From F23-B02 sp963632825 (GTDB lineage Bacteria; Bacillota; Clostridia; Oscillospirales; Oscillospiraceae), in assembly GCA_963632825.1 (NCBI GenBank), contig CAVGWF010000023.1:1-26171 (forward strand): a stretch of 26,171 nt of DNA. Direction: 5' to 3'. Shown here piece after piece: positions 7,151 through 14,037 of this stretch (positions are counted from its first letter, which is position 1; every line of letters starts with the position of its first letter). Both the position numbers and the translations under genes were made by a program. The notes beneath the pieces were generated by a model, which worked only from the letters and a program-made list of their open reading frames with translations, did not search any database and was not told the origin of the DNA.

Positions 7151-8398
7151 ATGTCATTGGTAGACATTGTTGTCTGGCCGTTTGCCAGACTGCTGGAGAT
7201 CCTTTATAACTGGACCGACAGCTACGGTCTCGCCATTATTCTCTTTGCTCTGGTAGTCAACCTTATCCTGCTGCCGTTCATGGCAAAGAGCAAAAAGGGC
7301 ATGATGAAGACCACCCGCATACAGCCTCAGCTCAAGGAGCTTGAGAAAAAGCATAAGGGCAATCAGCAGAAGTACCAGCAGGAGGTAATGAAGCTGTACA
7401 AGGAGCAGGGTGCGAGCCCCACCTCCGGCTGCCTGTGGTCACTGCTGCCGTTCCCCATCCTGCTTGCACTGTACGGTGTTATCCGTCAGCCGCTCGGCTA
7501 CATGATGGGCCTGAGCGATGAAAGCGTAAAAGCACTGACCGAGTGGGCTACCCAGAATGCAGGCTTTGTCGCCTCCAAGCAGGGCACCTATGACCAGATC
7601 GGCATTACGAATGCCATCCACCAGAATTGGGACAGCGTTGTAAGCGCACTCGGCGATTTCGGCGGCAAGCTGCTGGATATCGACTATTCGTTCCTCGGCA
7701 TGAACCTTGGCACGATACCCGAGTGGAAGATATGGACCTTCGATTTCGGCAGCGCCGATATCGGCGCTCAGATCGGTCTGTTCCTCGTTCCCATCATCGC
7801 GGCGTTTCTGTCGTGGGCTTCAATGAAGATAAGCCAGGCTACCAATCCGCCTCAGGCGGGCGCACAGGCGCAGGTCAGCATGAAGACCATGAACCTCATG
7901 ATGCCCATCATGTCGATATGGATCTGCTTTATCATGCCCGCTGCCCTCGGCGTTTACTGGATAGCGAACAGCTGCTTCGGCATCGTGCGTGATGTTGTGC
8001 TCACAAAGCACTATAAGCGTAAGCTCGACATAGAGGACGCGGAGCGTATCGCCGCTCAGAAAGCAAAAGAAGAGGAAATGGCGCGCCGCCGTGAGGAGAC
8101 CGAGCAGCTCCGCGCGGAGGGAGCCACCACCCGCAACAGCAATACCAGCAAGAAAAAAATGCAGGCTCAGCAGAAGCAGATGGACGACGAGCGCCGTGCC
8201 GCCGCCGAAAGGGCAGAGCGCGATGCGAAACGCGCGCAGCTCGGCATCGAAACGCCTGAAAATCCCTCGCAGGTCGGCAAGCGCCGCTATGCAAGGGGCA
8301 GAGCCTATGATCCCAACCGCTATGCAGACGAGATGAAAAAGGCGGCTGCTCCGGCGGCAGAGGGGCCTGAACAGTCACAGGAGAATACTGAAACATGA
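7151..8398 (+). CDS. yidC: Membrane protein insertase YidC/Oxa1 family
   Basis: YidC inserts and folds inner-membrane proteins, alone or with Sec. The 415-residue protein has an N-terminal membrane segment (about 25-45) followed by the cytoplasmic segment KTTRIQPQLKELEKKHKGN with the conserved groove arginine. The coiled region leads into P-T-S-G-C-L-W-S-L-L-P-F-P-I and the later membrane helices up to about residue 285. There is no large extracytoplasmic domain of the Gram-negative type. A long charged tail rich in Lys, Arg, Glu and Ala (about 290-415) could contact the ribosome. The ATG at 7151 follows ACAAGGAGAAACTT. The TGA stop overlaps the jag ATG by 4 bp. Confidence 0.97.
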   Translation: MSLVDIVVWPFARLLEILYNWTDSYGLAIILFALVVNLILLPFMAKSKKGMMKTTRIQPQLKELEKKHKGNQQKYQQEVMKLYKEQGASPTSGCLWSLLPFPILLALYGVIRQPLGYMMGLSDESVKALTEWATQNAGFVASKQGTYDQIGITNAIHQNWDSVVSALGDFGGKLLDIDYSFLGMNLGTIPEWKIWTFDFGSADIGAQIGLFLVPIIAAFLSWASMKISQATNPPQAGAQAQVSMKTMNLMMPIMSIWICFIMPAALGVYWIANSCFGIVRDVVLTKHYKRKLDIEDAERIAAQKAKEEEMARRREETEQLRAEGATTRNSNTSKKKMQAQQKQMDDERRAAAERAERDAKRAQLGIETPENPSQVGKRRYARGRAYDPNRYADEMKKAAAPAAEGPEQSQENTET

Positions 8399-9144
8399 TA
8401 AAGTCTTTGGAAACCACAGGCCGCACCGAGGATGAAGCCATTGCTGCCGCCCTCAAGGAGCTCGGACTGGAGCGCGACGATGTGTCACTGACCATCGTTG
8501 AGCGCGCAAGATCCGGATTCCTGGGCATAGGCGCTTCTCCCGCCGTGGTGCGTGTTGAGTATGAAGTTCCCGATGAGCCCGAGGAAAAGGTCGAGGCAAA
8601 GCCCGCCGAGACTGCCGCACCCGCCAAGGCGGAGCCCGTGCAGGACGAGGACGGCGAGTTCGCCGCGATCAGGGCCTTCCTCACCGGACTTCTTGAGCGC
8701 ATGGGAACTCGGGCGGATATCAGCATTACCCGCCGCGACGCAAAAAACATTGCAGTTGAGCTCTCCGGCGCAGGAATGGGTGCAGTCATCGGCCGCCGCG
8801 GCGAAACGCTCGACGCGATACAGCATCTTACAAACTATGTCGTCAACCGCGGCAACGACAAGCATATGCACATATGCGTCGATGCCGAGAGCTACCGTGC
8901 AAAGCGCGAGGAGTCCCTCGTCCGCCTTGCCGAGAAGATGGCGGCAAAGGTCATAAAGTACAAGCGCAGCATGGCGCTTGAACCGATGAACAGCTATGAG
9001 CGCCATATCATTCATGCGGCGCTTCAGAATTATGAGGGCGTGACGACCAGCTCAACCGGTACCGAGCCTAACCGCCGCGTCGTCGTGTCCTACGACCGCC
9101 CGCAGAACACCGGCAATAAGCCGCAGAGCCGTGAGTGGGCATAA
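8395..9144 (+). CDS. jag: RNA-binding protein Jag/KhpB
   Basis: Jag (KhpB) is a cytoplasmic RNA-binding protein linked to cell elongation and division control in Firmicutes. Three domains are visible in the 249 residues. The first is a Jag-N domain (1-52: SLETTGRTEDEAI and GFLGIG). After an acidic/Ala-Pro linker (about 55-88) comes a KH domain with the GxxG loop GRRG at 133-136. The last is an R3H domain whose R-x3-H pair is R203/H207 in SYERHIIHAAL. It overlaps yidC by 4 bp. In many Firmicutes mnmE and mnmG come next, but here acpP follows. Confidence 0.95.
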   Translation: MIKSLETTGRTEDEAIAAALKELGLERDDVSLTIVERARSGFLGIGASPAVVRVEYEVPDEPEEKVEAKPAETAAPAKAEPVQDEDGEFAAIRAFLTGLLERMGTRADISITRRDAKNIAVELSGAGMGAVIGRRGETLDAIQHLTNYVVNRGNDKHMHICVDAESYRAKREESLVRLAEKMAAKVIKYKRSMALEPMNSYERHIIHAALQNYEGVTTSSTGTEPNRRVVVSYDRPQNTGNKPQSREWA

Positions 9145-9171
9145 AGCTACCGCATATTGGAGGAATTAACA

Positions 9172-9399
9172 ATGATACTTGAAAAGGTCAAAGACATTCT
9201 TGCACAGCAGTTTGAAGTATCCGCCGACAGCATTTCCGCCGACACCAATATCGTCGACGATCTCGGCGCAGATTCGCTCGATGTCGTTGAGCTCATCATG
9301 TCCGTAGAGGACGAGTTCGGCGTACAGATCTCCGATGAGGATGCAGCCCAGCTCGCCACCGTCGGCAGGATTGTTGAGTACATCGAGGCAAAACAGTAA
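9172..9399 (+). CDS. acpP: Acyl carrier protein
   Basis: ACP carries growing acyl chains on a 4'-phosphopantetheine arm in fatty-acid synthesis. The 75-residue acidic protein has the attachment motif GADSLDVVEL, with Ser35 modified, and the normal length. The ATG at 9172 is preceded by TTGGAGGAATTAACA; an in-frame TTG five codons upstream is part of that ribosome site. No fatty-acid synthesis gene adjoins it. It is the last gene before a strong terminator. Confidence 0.96.
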   Translation: MILEKVKDILAQQFEVSADSISADTNIVDDLGADSLDVVELIMSVEDEFGVQISDEDAAQLATVGRIVEYIEAKQ

Positions 9400-9413
9400 A
9401 GTAAACGGAATCG

Positions 9414-9441
9414 AAAAAACCGCCCCTCGGGGCGGTTTTTT
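9414..9441. terminator. Bidirectional intrinsic terminator
   Basis: A 13-bp perfect inverted repeat (9414-9426 with 9429-9441) has A-run and T-run flanks on both strands. It ends the rpmH-acpP cluster on the plus strand. On the minus strand it would serve the short ORF remnant ending at 9446. Confidence 0.93.
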
Positions 9442-9445
9442 CATA

Positions 9446-9601
9446 TCATGAATTTTCTTCTCTGTTTTCCACCGGACTCAGGAGCTTTTTCAGAAGCCTG
9501 CCGAGCTCAGCAGCGTCCTCAAGAGACAGCTCGACACAGGCAGCCAGCCTGCGCGGGATCGTGACCGTCCGGTCCGGGAGCTGCTCATAATTTTGATAGT
9601 T
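9446..9601 (-). pseudogene. Short minus-strand ORF remnant without a start codon
   Basis: Read on the minus strand, this stretch is open and protein-like, including LPDRTVTIPRRLAACVEL and EDAAELGRLLKKLLSP, and ends with TGA at 9446-9448. The open frame continues to about 9653 with no ATG, GTG or TTG start in that frame. Its stop is 5 bp from a terminator that also works in this direction, which suggests the 3' end of a decayed or truncated gene. I do not recognise the family. It could also be chance open sequence. Confidence 0.35.
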
Positions 9602-9603
9602 AC

Positions 9604-9632
9604 TTGTCTGATATCGTGTGCCGGGATATAAT
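9604..9632 (+). promoter_or_regulatory. Promoter of the HxlR-family gene
   Basis: TTGTCT (9604-9609), 17 bp and TATAAT (9627-9632) precede the regulator, with about 20 nt of leader before the ATG at 9661. Confidence 0.65.
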
Positions 9633-9660
9633 GGAGAAAAACAAAAAAGGGGATAGTGTC

Positions 9661-10038
9661 ATGTATCAGAGAAAGCTTGAAAGGGACATACGCTGCCCGC
9701 TTGAATACGGCATGGAGATATTCGGCGGAAAGTGGAACTCGCGCATCATCTGCGTGCTGTCGGCGCTCGGCACCCTGCGCTACGGTGAGCTGCGCCGGGA
9801 GATGGGGAATATAACCGATGCGGTGCTGGCCTCCACGCTCAAGGGACTGATATCAAACGGCGTCATAGAGCGCAGGTCTTATGACGAGATACCGCCGAGA
9901 GTGGAATACTCGCTTACGGAAAAGGGCGCGTCGGTCGTGCCGATACTCCGGAGCATATGCAGCTGGGCGGGCATGTTTTACAAGGACGAGGGGGATGTGC
10001 CCATGATCCAGTGCCGGAAATGCGATCACAGCGGCTGA
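9661..10038 (+). CDS. HxlR-family winged-helix transcriptional regulator
   Basis: The 125-residue protein matches the HxlR/MarR-like family: CPLEYGMEIFGGKWNSRIIC at about 11-30, then RYGELRREMGNITDAVLASTLKGL (recognition helix region), then the wing Y-D-E-I-P-P-R-V-E-Y-S-L-T-E-K-G. The early cysteine of C-P-L/C-P-V resembles the redox-sensing position in some HxlR regulators such as HypR/YodB, so thiol sensing is possible but unproven. The ATG at 9661 follows AAAGGGGATAGTGTC; an in-frame ATG at 9631 overlaps the -10 box. No target gene is obvious: the downstream galE is convergent. The C-terminus ends CRKCDHSG. Confidence 0.88.
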   Translation: MYQRKLERDIRCPLEYGMEIFGGKWNSRIICVLSALGTLRYGELRREMGNITDAVLASTLKGLISNGVIERRSYDEIPPRVEYSLTEKGASVVPILRSICSWAGMFYKDEGDVPMIQCRKCDHSG

Positions 10039-10063
10039 GAAGGCCCGGCACCGTTTCACGGGT

Positions 10064-11089
10064 TCATTCGCCGCACTCGCGGTAGCCGTTGGGATTGAGA
10101 CTCTGCCAGTGCCACGAGTCGCGGCACATATCCTCAAGGTCAAATTTCGCTGCCCAGCCGAGCTCGCGGCGGCTTTTATCCGGCGAGCAGTAGCATACGG
10201 CGACATCGCCCGCGCGTCTGCCTATGATCTTATAGGGAACACTCAGACCGTTTGCCTTTTCAAAGGCGTGCACCATATCGAGAACGCTGTAGCCGGTGCC
10301 GGTGCCGAGGTTGAATACGAGCTCGCCCGGATGCTCCGCCATGTAAGCTATCGCGGCAACATGGCCCTTTGCAAGATCAACGACATGGATGTAATCGCGC
10401 ACACCGGTACCGTCTGGCGTGTCGTAATCGTCGCCGAAAACGCGCAGATACGGGAATTTGCCTATGGCGGTCTGCGAAATATACGGCATGAGGTTATTGG
10501 GAATGCCCTTTGGATCCTCGCCGATGAGACCGCTCGGGTGGGCGCCTACGGGGTTGAAATACCGCAGCAGCGCGACGCTCCAGCTGCTGTCCGCCTTGGC
10601 GTAGTCGCGCAGTATCTGTTCGCACATGAATTTTGTCCAGCCGTAAGGGTTTGTGCACTGTCCGGTACGGGAGGTCTCGTAAAGCGGCATGTCGTTGTCG
10701 GATGAGTATACCGTTGCCGAGGACGAGAAGATTATCTTATTGACGCCGTGATCGCGCATTGCCTCGCACAGGGTTATCGTAGAGCCGAGGTTATTGTCGT
10801 AATACTCAAGCGGCATCTCCACCGATTCGCCGACTGCCTTGAGTCCGGCAAAGTGGATAACACAGTCGATGCTGTGCCTGTCAAATATTCCGTCGAGCTT
10901 TTCGCGGTCGCGGACATCGGCTTTGTAGAATGTAAGCGCTCTGCCGGTTATCTGCACTATGCGCTCGGCGGCTTTTTCGCTGCTGTTAACGAGGTTGTCT
11001 ATTACGACGACATCCATGCCCTGCTCGAGCAGCTCAACGCAGGTGTGGCTGCCGATATAGCCCATGCCGCCGGTAACTAAAACAGTCAT
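10064..11089 (-). CDS. galE: UDP-glucose 4-epimerase
   Basis: GalE interconverts UDP-glucose and UDP-galactose in the Leloir pathway and in surface-glycan synthesis. The 341-residue protein starts with the NAD-binding Rossmann motif TGGMGYIGSH (G7/G10/G13). It carries the SDR catalytic residues S124 in SSSATVY and Y149/K153 in YGWTK, followed by LRYFNPVGAHPSGLIGEDP, which is diagnostic for GalE. The start is preceded on the minus strand by AAAGGAGAAAAAAT. It has its own promoter and no other gal gene adjoins it. It is convergent with the HxlR gene, with only 25 bp between them and no clear terminator. Confidence 0.96.
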   Translation of the reverse strand: MTVLVTGGMGYIGSHTCVELLEQGMDVVVIDNLVNSSEKAAERIVQITGRALTFYKADVRDREKLDGIFDRHSIDCVIHFAGLKAVGESVEMPLEYYDNNLGSTITLCEAMRDHGVNKIIFSSSATVYSSDNDMPLYETSRTGQCTNPYGWTKFMCEQILRDYAKADSSWSVALLRYFNPVGAHPSGLIGEDPKGIPNNLMPYISQTAIGKFPYLRVFGDDYDTPDGTGVRDYIHVVDLAKGHVAAIAYMAEHPGELVFNLGTGTGYSVLDMVHAFEKANGLSVPYKIIGRRAGDVAVCYCSPDKSRRELGWAAKFDLEDMCRDSWHWQSLNPNGYRECGE

Positions 11090-11120
11090 ATTTTTTCTCC
11101 TTTAAAGAAACATTGCTTTC

Positions 11121-11149
11121 ATTCTATCCCAAACAAAACGAAAAGGCAA
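11121..11149 (-). promoter_or_regulatory. galE promoter
   Basis: On the minus strand TTGCCT (11144-11149) is followed after 17 bp by TAGAAT (11121-11126). It lies 32 bp upstream of the galE start. Confidence 0.65.
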
Positions 11150-11183
11150 GTCAGTTACTTTTTTGGCATGCCGGTACGGCGCT

Positions 11184-12050
11184 TTAGCGCCTGTCAACAT
11201 ATTCTAAGAATTTCTTCACCGCACTCGGCGCGCTGCGCCTGTCGCGCAGAATAACGCCGAGCGAGCGCGTAACGGTCTTGTCCGTAGGGCGTATCTCAAT
11301 GTCGTAAACTATGCGCCTGAGTATGAGCTCCGGCAGCATGCCGACGCCGAAGCCGCTCTCGACCATGGACATTATCGCATAGTCCTCCCATGTCGTGAAA
11401 TGAACGCGCGGCTTGAGCCCGTTTCTTTCGAAAAGCTCCGATACATCGCGGCTCGCGGCGTTTTCCAGCAGCATGAACGGCTCGGAGCACAGGCTTGCAA
11501 TAGGCACGGTGCCGAGGCGCGCAAGCTCGTGACCCTTGGGCAGAACGGCGAGGTAGCGATCCTCCTCGAGCGGGATGCAGTCAAGCTCGTCGGAGTAGAT
11601 AAGATTTGTAAACGCGCAGTCCACCGTGCCCTCGTGCACCCATTGCCCCAGCTCGGCATAGCCTCCGATGGTCAGCTCGTAGTCGATGCCGGGGTAGTCG
11701 GTCTGAAACGCCCTTATGATGTTCGGCAGCCAGTGCGATGCGATGCTCGATATTGCGCCGATGCGGATGGTGCCCGAGCGCACGCCGCGCAGCTCGTCCA
11801 CCTGAGCTTGCAGCAGCGAGTATTCCGAGCACAGCCGCTTTGCATACGGCAGAAGCCGCTCACCGTCGGAGGTCAGGCGTACGCCCTGTCTGCCGCGCTC
11901 CAAAAGCGACAGGCTCCACTCGTGTTCAAGGTCAGCGATCATGCGGCTGATGCCCGACTGCGAGTAGCTGAGGATCTCGGATGCACGCGTGAAGCTGCCG
12001 TATTCAACGGTCGTCACGAATGCGAGATATTTTGAAATGTTCATATCCAT
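11184..12050 (-). CDS. LysR-family transcriptional regulator
   Basis: This is a full-length LTTR of 288 residues. An N-terminal winged helix (about 3-62) reads KYLAFVTTVEYGSFTRASEILSYSQSGISRMIADLE and ends in LTSDGERLLPYA. A linker helix follows, then a two-lobed effector-binding domain (about 93-288) with GTIRIGAISSIASHWLP and GFGVGMLPE. The start ATG at 12048-12050 has GAGGTG 6 bases upstream; a second ATG two codons on is possible. It is divergent from the YbaK-type gene, and LTTRs commonly control a divergent neighbour. YbaK and the EamA permease are thus candidate targets. The effector is unknown. Confidence 0.92.
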   Translation of the reverse strand: MDMNISKYLAFVTTVEYGSFTRASEILSYSQSGISRMIADLEHEWSLSLLERGRQGVRLTSDGERLLPYAKRLCSEYSLLQAQVDELRGVRSGTIRIGAISSIASHWLPNIIRAFQTDYPGIDYELTIGGYAELGQWVHEGTVDCAFTNLIYSDELDCIPLEEDRYLAVLPKGHELARLGTVPIASLCSEPFMLLENAASRDVSELFERNGLKPRVHFTTWEDYAIMSMVESGFGVGMLPELILRRIVYDIEIRPTDKTVTRSLGVILRDRRSAPSAVKKFLEYVDRR

Positions 12051-12164
12051 TTTCCACACCTCTTATATCTGGAATTGTGATAGTTAATATTACAAACATT
12101 CGCTTTTCAAATGTGTGTCCCTATGTTACAACATATCCAGCGCTTTTGCAAGGGAGAGATGGCA

Positions 12165-12704
12165 ATGTTTTTTGTAAGCGAGCGTATGAGCACCGCGCCG
12201 GAGAGCTTTAAGAATGATGTGCAGCGTCTGGCGTATGAAGCGTTCGAGAAACTTGGGATAGACTATGAGCGGGTCGACACCGACGAGGCGATATCAATGG
12301 AAAAGTGTGCGCTCATTGACGATGGACTCGGGGCGAAAATAGTAAAGACCTTGCTGCTGTGCGACCGCAGGCAGACGGAGTTTTATCTGTTTATGACCAC
12401 AGGCGGCAAGGCGTTTAAGAGCCATGACTTTTCCGCGGCACTCGGAATTTCGCGCGTATCGTTTGCGCCGAGCGAGAAGCTGGAGGAGCTGATCGGAGTC
12501 AAGGTCGGCGCGGCAACGGTGCTCGGTGCGCTGCTGCCGAGTGCACGGAGGGTACACATTGTCTTTGATAAGGATGTGCTGGCGGATGAGCTTTTTGCCT
12601 GCTCCGACGGTACTCCCACGGGCTTTGTGAAATTCAAAACGGCAGACCTTATCGGAGGCTTTCTGCCCTATACCGGTCACGACTATGCTTCAATAGACTT
12701 TTGA
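12165..12704 (+). CDS. YbaK/ProX-family aminoacyl-tRNA deacylase
   Basis: The protein is about 179 residues with the YbaK/aa-tRNA-synthetase-associated fold, which hydrolyses mischarged tRNAs such as Ala- or Cys-tRNAPro. Visible features are GLGAKIVKTLLLCD, FYLFMTTGGKAFKSHDFS, LGISRVSFAPSEKLEELIGVKVGAATVLG and the final HIVFDKDVLADELFACSDGTPTG. The arrangement resembles ProXp-type prolyl-tRNA editing proteins. The start is ATG 12165, nine bases after AGGGAG; ATG 12159 is only three bases away and less likely. The EamA gene follows after 46 bp and is probably co-transcribed. Confidence 0.87.
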   Translation: MFFVSERMSTAPESFKNDVQRLAYEAFEKLGIDYERVDTDEAISMEKCALIDDGLGAKIVKTLLLCDRRQTEFYLFMTTGGKAFKSHDFSAALGISRVSFAPSEKLEELIGVKVGAATVLGALLPSARRVHIVFDKDVLADELFACSDGTPTGFVKFKTADLIGGFLPYTGHDYASIDF

Positions 12705-12750
12705 GCGCGGCAATATTGTGCGGAATATCAGCGCGAAGGGGCAAAACGCA

Positions 12751-13632
12751 ATGAAAAAATATCTTATCGGACTGCTGCTGTTCGGAGCAAACGGCGTAGT
12801 CGCAAGCTTTATAGGGCTTGACAGCGGACAGATAGTGCTGCTGCGCTCGGTGCTGGGCAGCGCGCTGCTGACGGCGCTTTTCCTGCTCGGCGGCAAGCGG
12901 TTCACGGGGCTTAAGAATCGCCGCGATATGCTGCTGCTTGCGCTCTCCGGCACTGCGATGGCGGCTGACTGGCTGCTTCTTTTCGAGGCATACAAGCAGA
13001 TAGGCGTGAGCCTCGGAATGCTCATAAACTACACGGGACCGGCGATAGTCATTGCGCTTTCGCCGCCGGTGCTCAAGGAAAAGCTCACCGCAAAAAAGCT
13101 TGCCGCGCTCGTTCTCGCGCTTACGGGTGCGGTGCTGATAAGCGGCAGGGCCGTCTCGGGCGGCGTCAGCGTTTCCGGCATCGTCTGTGCTGCACTGTCG
13201 GCTGCGGCATATGCGGTGATGGTGCTTTCAAATAAGCTTGTACGCGATATAAACGGAGAGGAAAACGCCGCGGTGCAGATGCTTTTCACGACCGCAGCAG
13301 TCGTCATATACATCGGCGTACGGCAGGGCTTTTCCATGAATATAGAAGGCTCCGACCTGCTGCCGATACTGCTGCTCGGCTTCGTGAACACGGGGATCGC
13401 GTGTTATCTGTATTTTTCGTCGATTGTTTCACTGCCGGCACAGACCGTAGCCGTGTGCGGATACCTTGAGCCGCTGTCGGCGGTGCTGCTCTCGGCACTC
13501 ATTTTGAACGAGAGAATGAGCCCGGTGCAGGTGCTCGGCGCGGTGCTTATAGTCGGCGGAGCACTCGTAGGGGAACTGAAAATTCCCAAAAAGAGCATAA
13601 AATTGACCGTTTCCGGTCAAAAAAATTTGTGA
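12751..13632 (+). CDS. EamA/DMT-superfamily permease
   Basis: This 293-residue, about ten-helix membrane protein contains two EamA repeats. The first (about 1-125) includes RSVLGSALLTALFLL, MAADWLLLFEAYKQIGVSLG and INYTGPAIV. The second (about 135-280) includes AALSAAAYAVMVLSNK, NTGIACYLYFSSI and YLEPLSAVLLSALILNERM. DMT permeases export or import small metabolites, often amino acids or their derivatives; this substrate is unknown. The ATG at 12751 follows GAAGGGGCAAAACGCA. It has no clear terminator. The promoter of the methionine transporter leader begins 26 bp after its stop. Confidence 0.9.
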   Translation: MKKYLIGLLLFGANGVVASFIGLDSGQIVLLRSVLGSALLTALFLLGGKRFTGLKNRRDMLLLALSGTAMAADWLLLFEAYKQIGVSLGMLINYTGPAIVIALSPPVLKEKLTAKKLAALVLALTGAVLISGRAVSGGVSVSGIVCAALSAAAYAVMVLSNKLVRDINGEENAAVQMLFTTAAVVIYIGVRQGFSMNIEGSDLLPILLLGFVNTGIACYLYFSSIVSLPAQTVAVCGYLEPLSAVLLSALILNERMSPVQVLGAVLIVGGALVGELKIPKKSIKLTVSGQKNL

Positions 13633-13658
13633 TAATCGTAAAAACATCAGAAAACCGC

Positions 13659-13687
13659 TTGACAAATCTGACGGACGGCGCTAATAT
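13659..13687 (+). promoter_or_regulatory. Promoter of the met leader-metQNI operon
   Basis: TTGACA (13659-13664), 17 bp and TAATAT (13682-13687). Transcription should start near 13694, about 43 nt before the leader-peptide ATG and about 180 nt before the terminator. Confidence 0.8.
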
Positions 13688-13736
13688 GCCCCCGTCAGCA
13701 CAAAGACGAATTTTGAAAGAAAGGCAGAAGGCATCC

Positions 13737-13847
13737 ATGAAGAAGCTGAGCAGCAACATGATGATGTACATGTGCATGTGCCGCATGTGCATGCTTCGTC
13801 GCGCTCAGTTCGGTTCGGTGCTTTCTGAAAACTGTTTGACGGCTTAA
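13737..13847 (+). CDS. Met/Cys-rich leader peptide (putative attenuator ORF)
   Basis: This is a 36-codon ORF with an AGAAGG ribosome site five bases upstream. Codons 8-19 read MMMYMCMCRMCM: seven Met and three Cys in twelve residues, and eight Met and four Cys overall. It lies between a consensus promoter and a strong intrinsic terminator, directly ahead of the methionine transporter genes. Its last codons (13821-13838) can pair with the 5' arm of the terminator. This is the layout of amino-acid leader peptides. A ribosome slowed at Met/Cys codons would leave the antiterminator free, while one reaching the stop codon at 13845 would cover it. A small metal-binding peptide is an alternative reading of the composition, but position and RNA pairing favour attenuation. 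Confidence 0.82.
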   Translation: MKKLSSNMMMYMCMCRMCMLRRAQFGSVLSENCLTA

Positions 13848-13884
13848 AAGCCGGAACGCCTTTAGGATAACAAACAGCGGAAGG
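13821..13884 (+). promoter_or_regulatory. Predicted antiterminator of the met leader
   Basis: ctttctg (13821-13827) pairs with cggaagg (13878-13884) using two G-U pairs. After an AAAA bulge, ctgtttg (13832-13838) pairs perfectly with caaacag (13871-13877). A small hairpin (13840-13844 with 13849-13853) is nested inside. The fold consumes almost the whole 5' arm of the terminator, so the two structures are mutually exclusive. In addition, 13725-13731, which contains the leader-peptide ribosome site, can pair with 13821-13827. Confidence 0.7.
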
Positions 13885-13908
13885 TTCCTTACCTTCCGCT
13901 GTTTTTTT
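13872..13908 (+). terminator. Leader terminator upstream of metQNI
   Basis: A perfect 14-bp stem (13872-13885 with 13891-13904), a 5-nt loop and a run of seven Ts (13902-13908). It stands 25 bp after the leader-peptide stop and well before metQ, so the operon can be expressed only by readthrough or antitermination, unless an unseen promoter exists downstream. Confidence 0.93.
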
Positions 13909-13937
13909 ATTTTGCCGCCTGAAAGGAGAAGTGCCGT

Positions 13938-14018
13938 ATGAAATGGCTGAGAGAACGAATGTGTCCCCGGGACACAGAGGATATTGGTTTTGACATAACG
14001 GACCCATCAAAAATTTAA
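13938..14018 (+). CDS. Small ORF between the leader terminator and metQ
   Basis: A 26-codon ORF (begins MKWLRERMCPRDTED, ends DPSKI) is preceded by GAAAGGAGAAGTGCCGT, a better ribosome site than that of many genes here. It ends 19 bp before the metQ ATG. It contains a near-palindrome, gtgtccc-c-gggacac (13961-13975). I do not recognise the product. It could be a small protein, a translational-coupling ORF for metQ, or untranslated leader. No conservation data are available from this sequence. Confidence 0.45.
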   Translation: MKWLRERMCPRDTEDIGFDITDPSKI

Positions 14019-14037
14019 ATTCAAGGAGAAAATGAAA

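Noticed and set aside
11179..11192. Short inverted repeat ggcgc-ttta-gcgcc at the LysR gene's stop codon
   Set aside because: The stem is 5 bp with no T-run on the minus strand, so a terminator is not supported.
13603..13620. 7-bp hairpin at the end of the EamA gene as a terminator
   Set aside because: It is inside the coding region and is followed by As rather than Ts on the plus strand.
13737..13847. Reading the Met/Cys-rich peptide as a copper-binding or toxin peptide
   Set aside because: Composition alone allows metal binding, but location before metQNI, overlap with an antiterminator and the following terminator fit a leader peptide better.
13633..14037. SAM riboswitch or T-box ahead of metQ
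   Set aside because: I found neither S-box-like conserved blocks nor a T-box AGGGTGGNACCGCG sequence. The only clear control elements are the leader ORF and the terminator/antiterminator.
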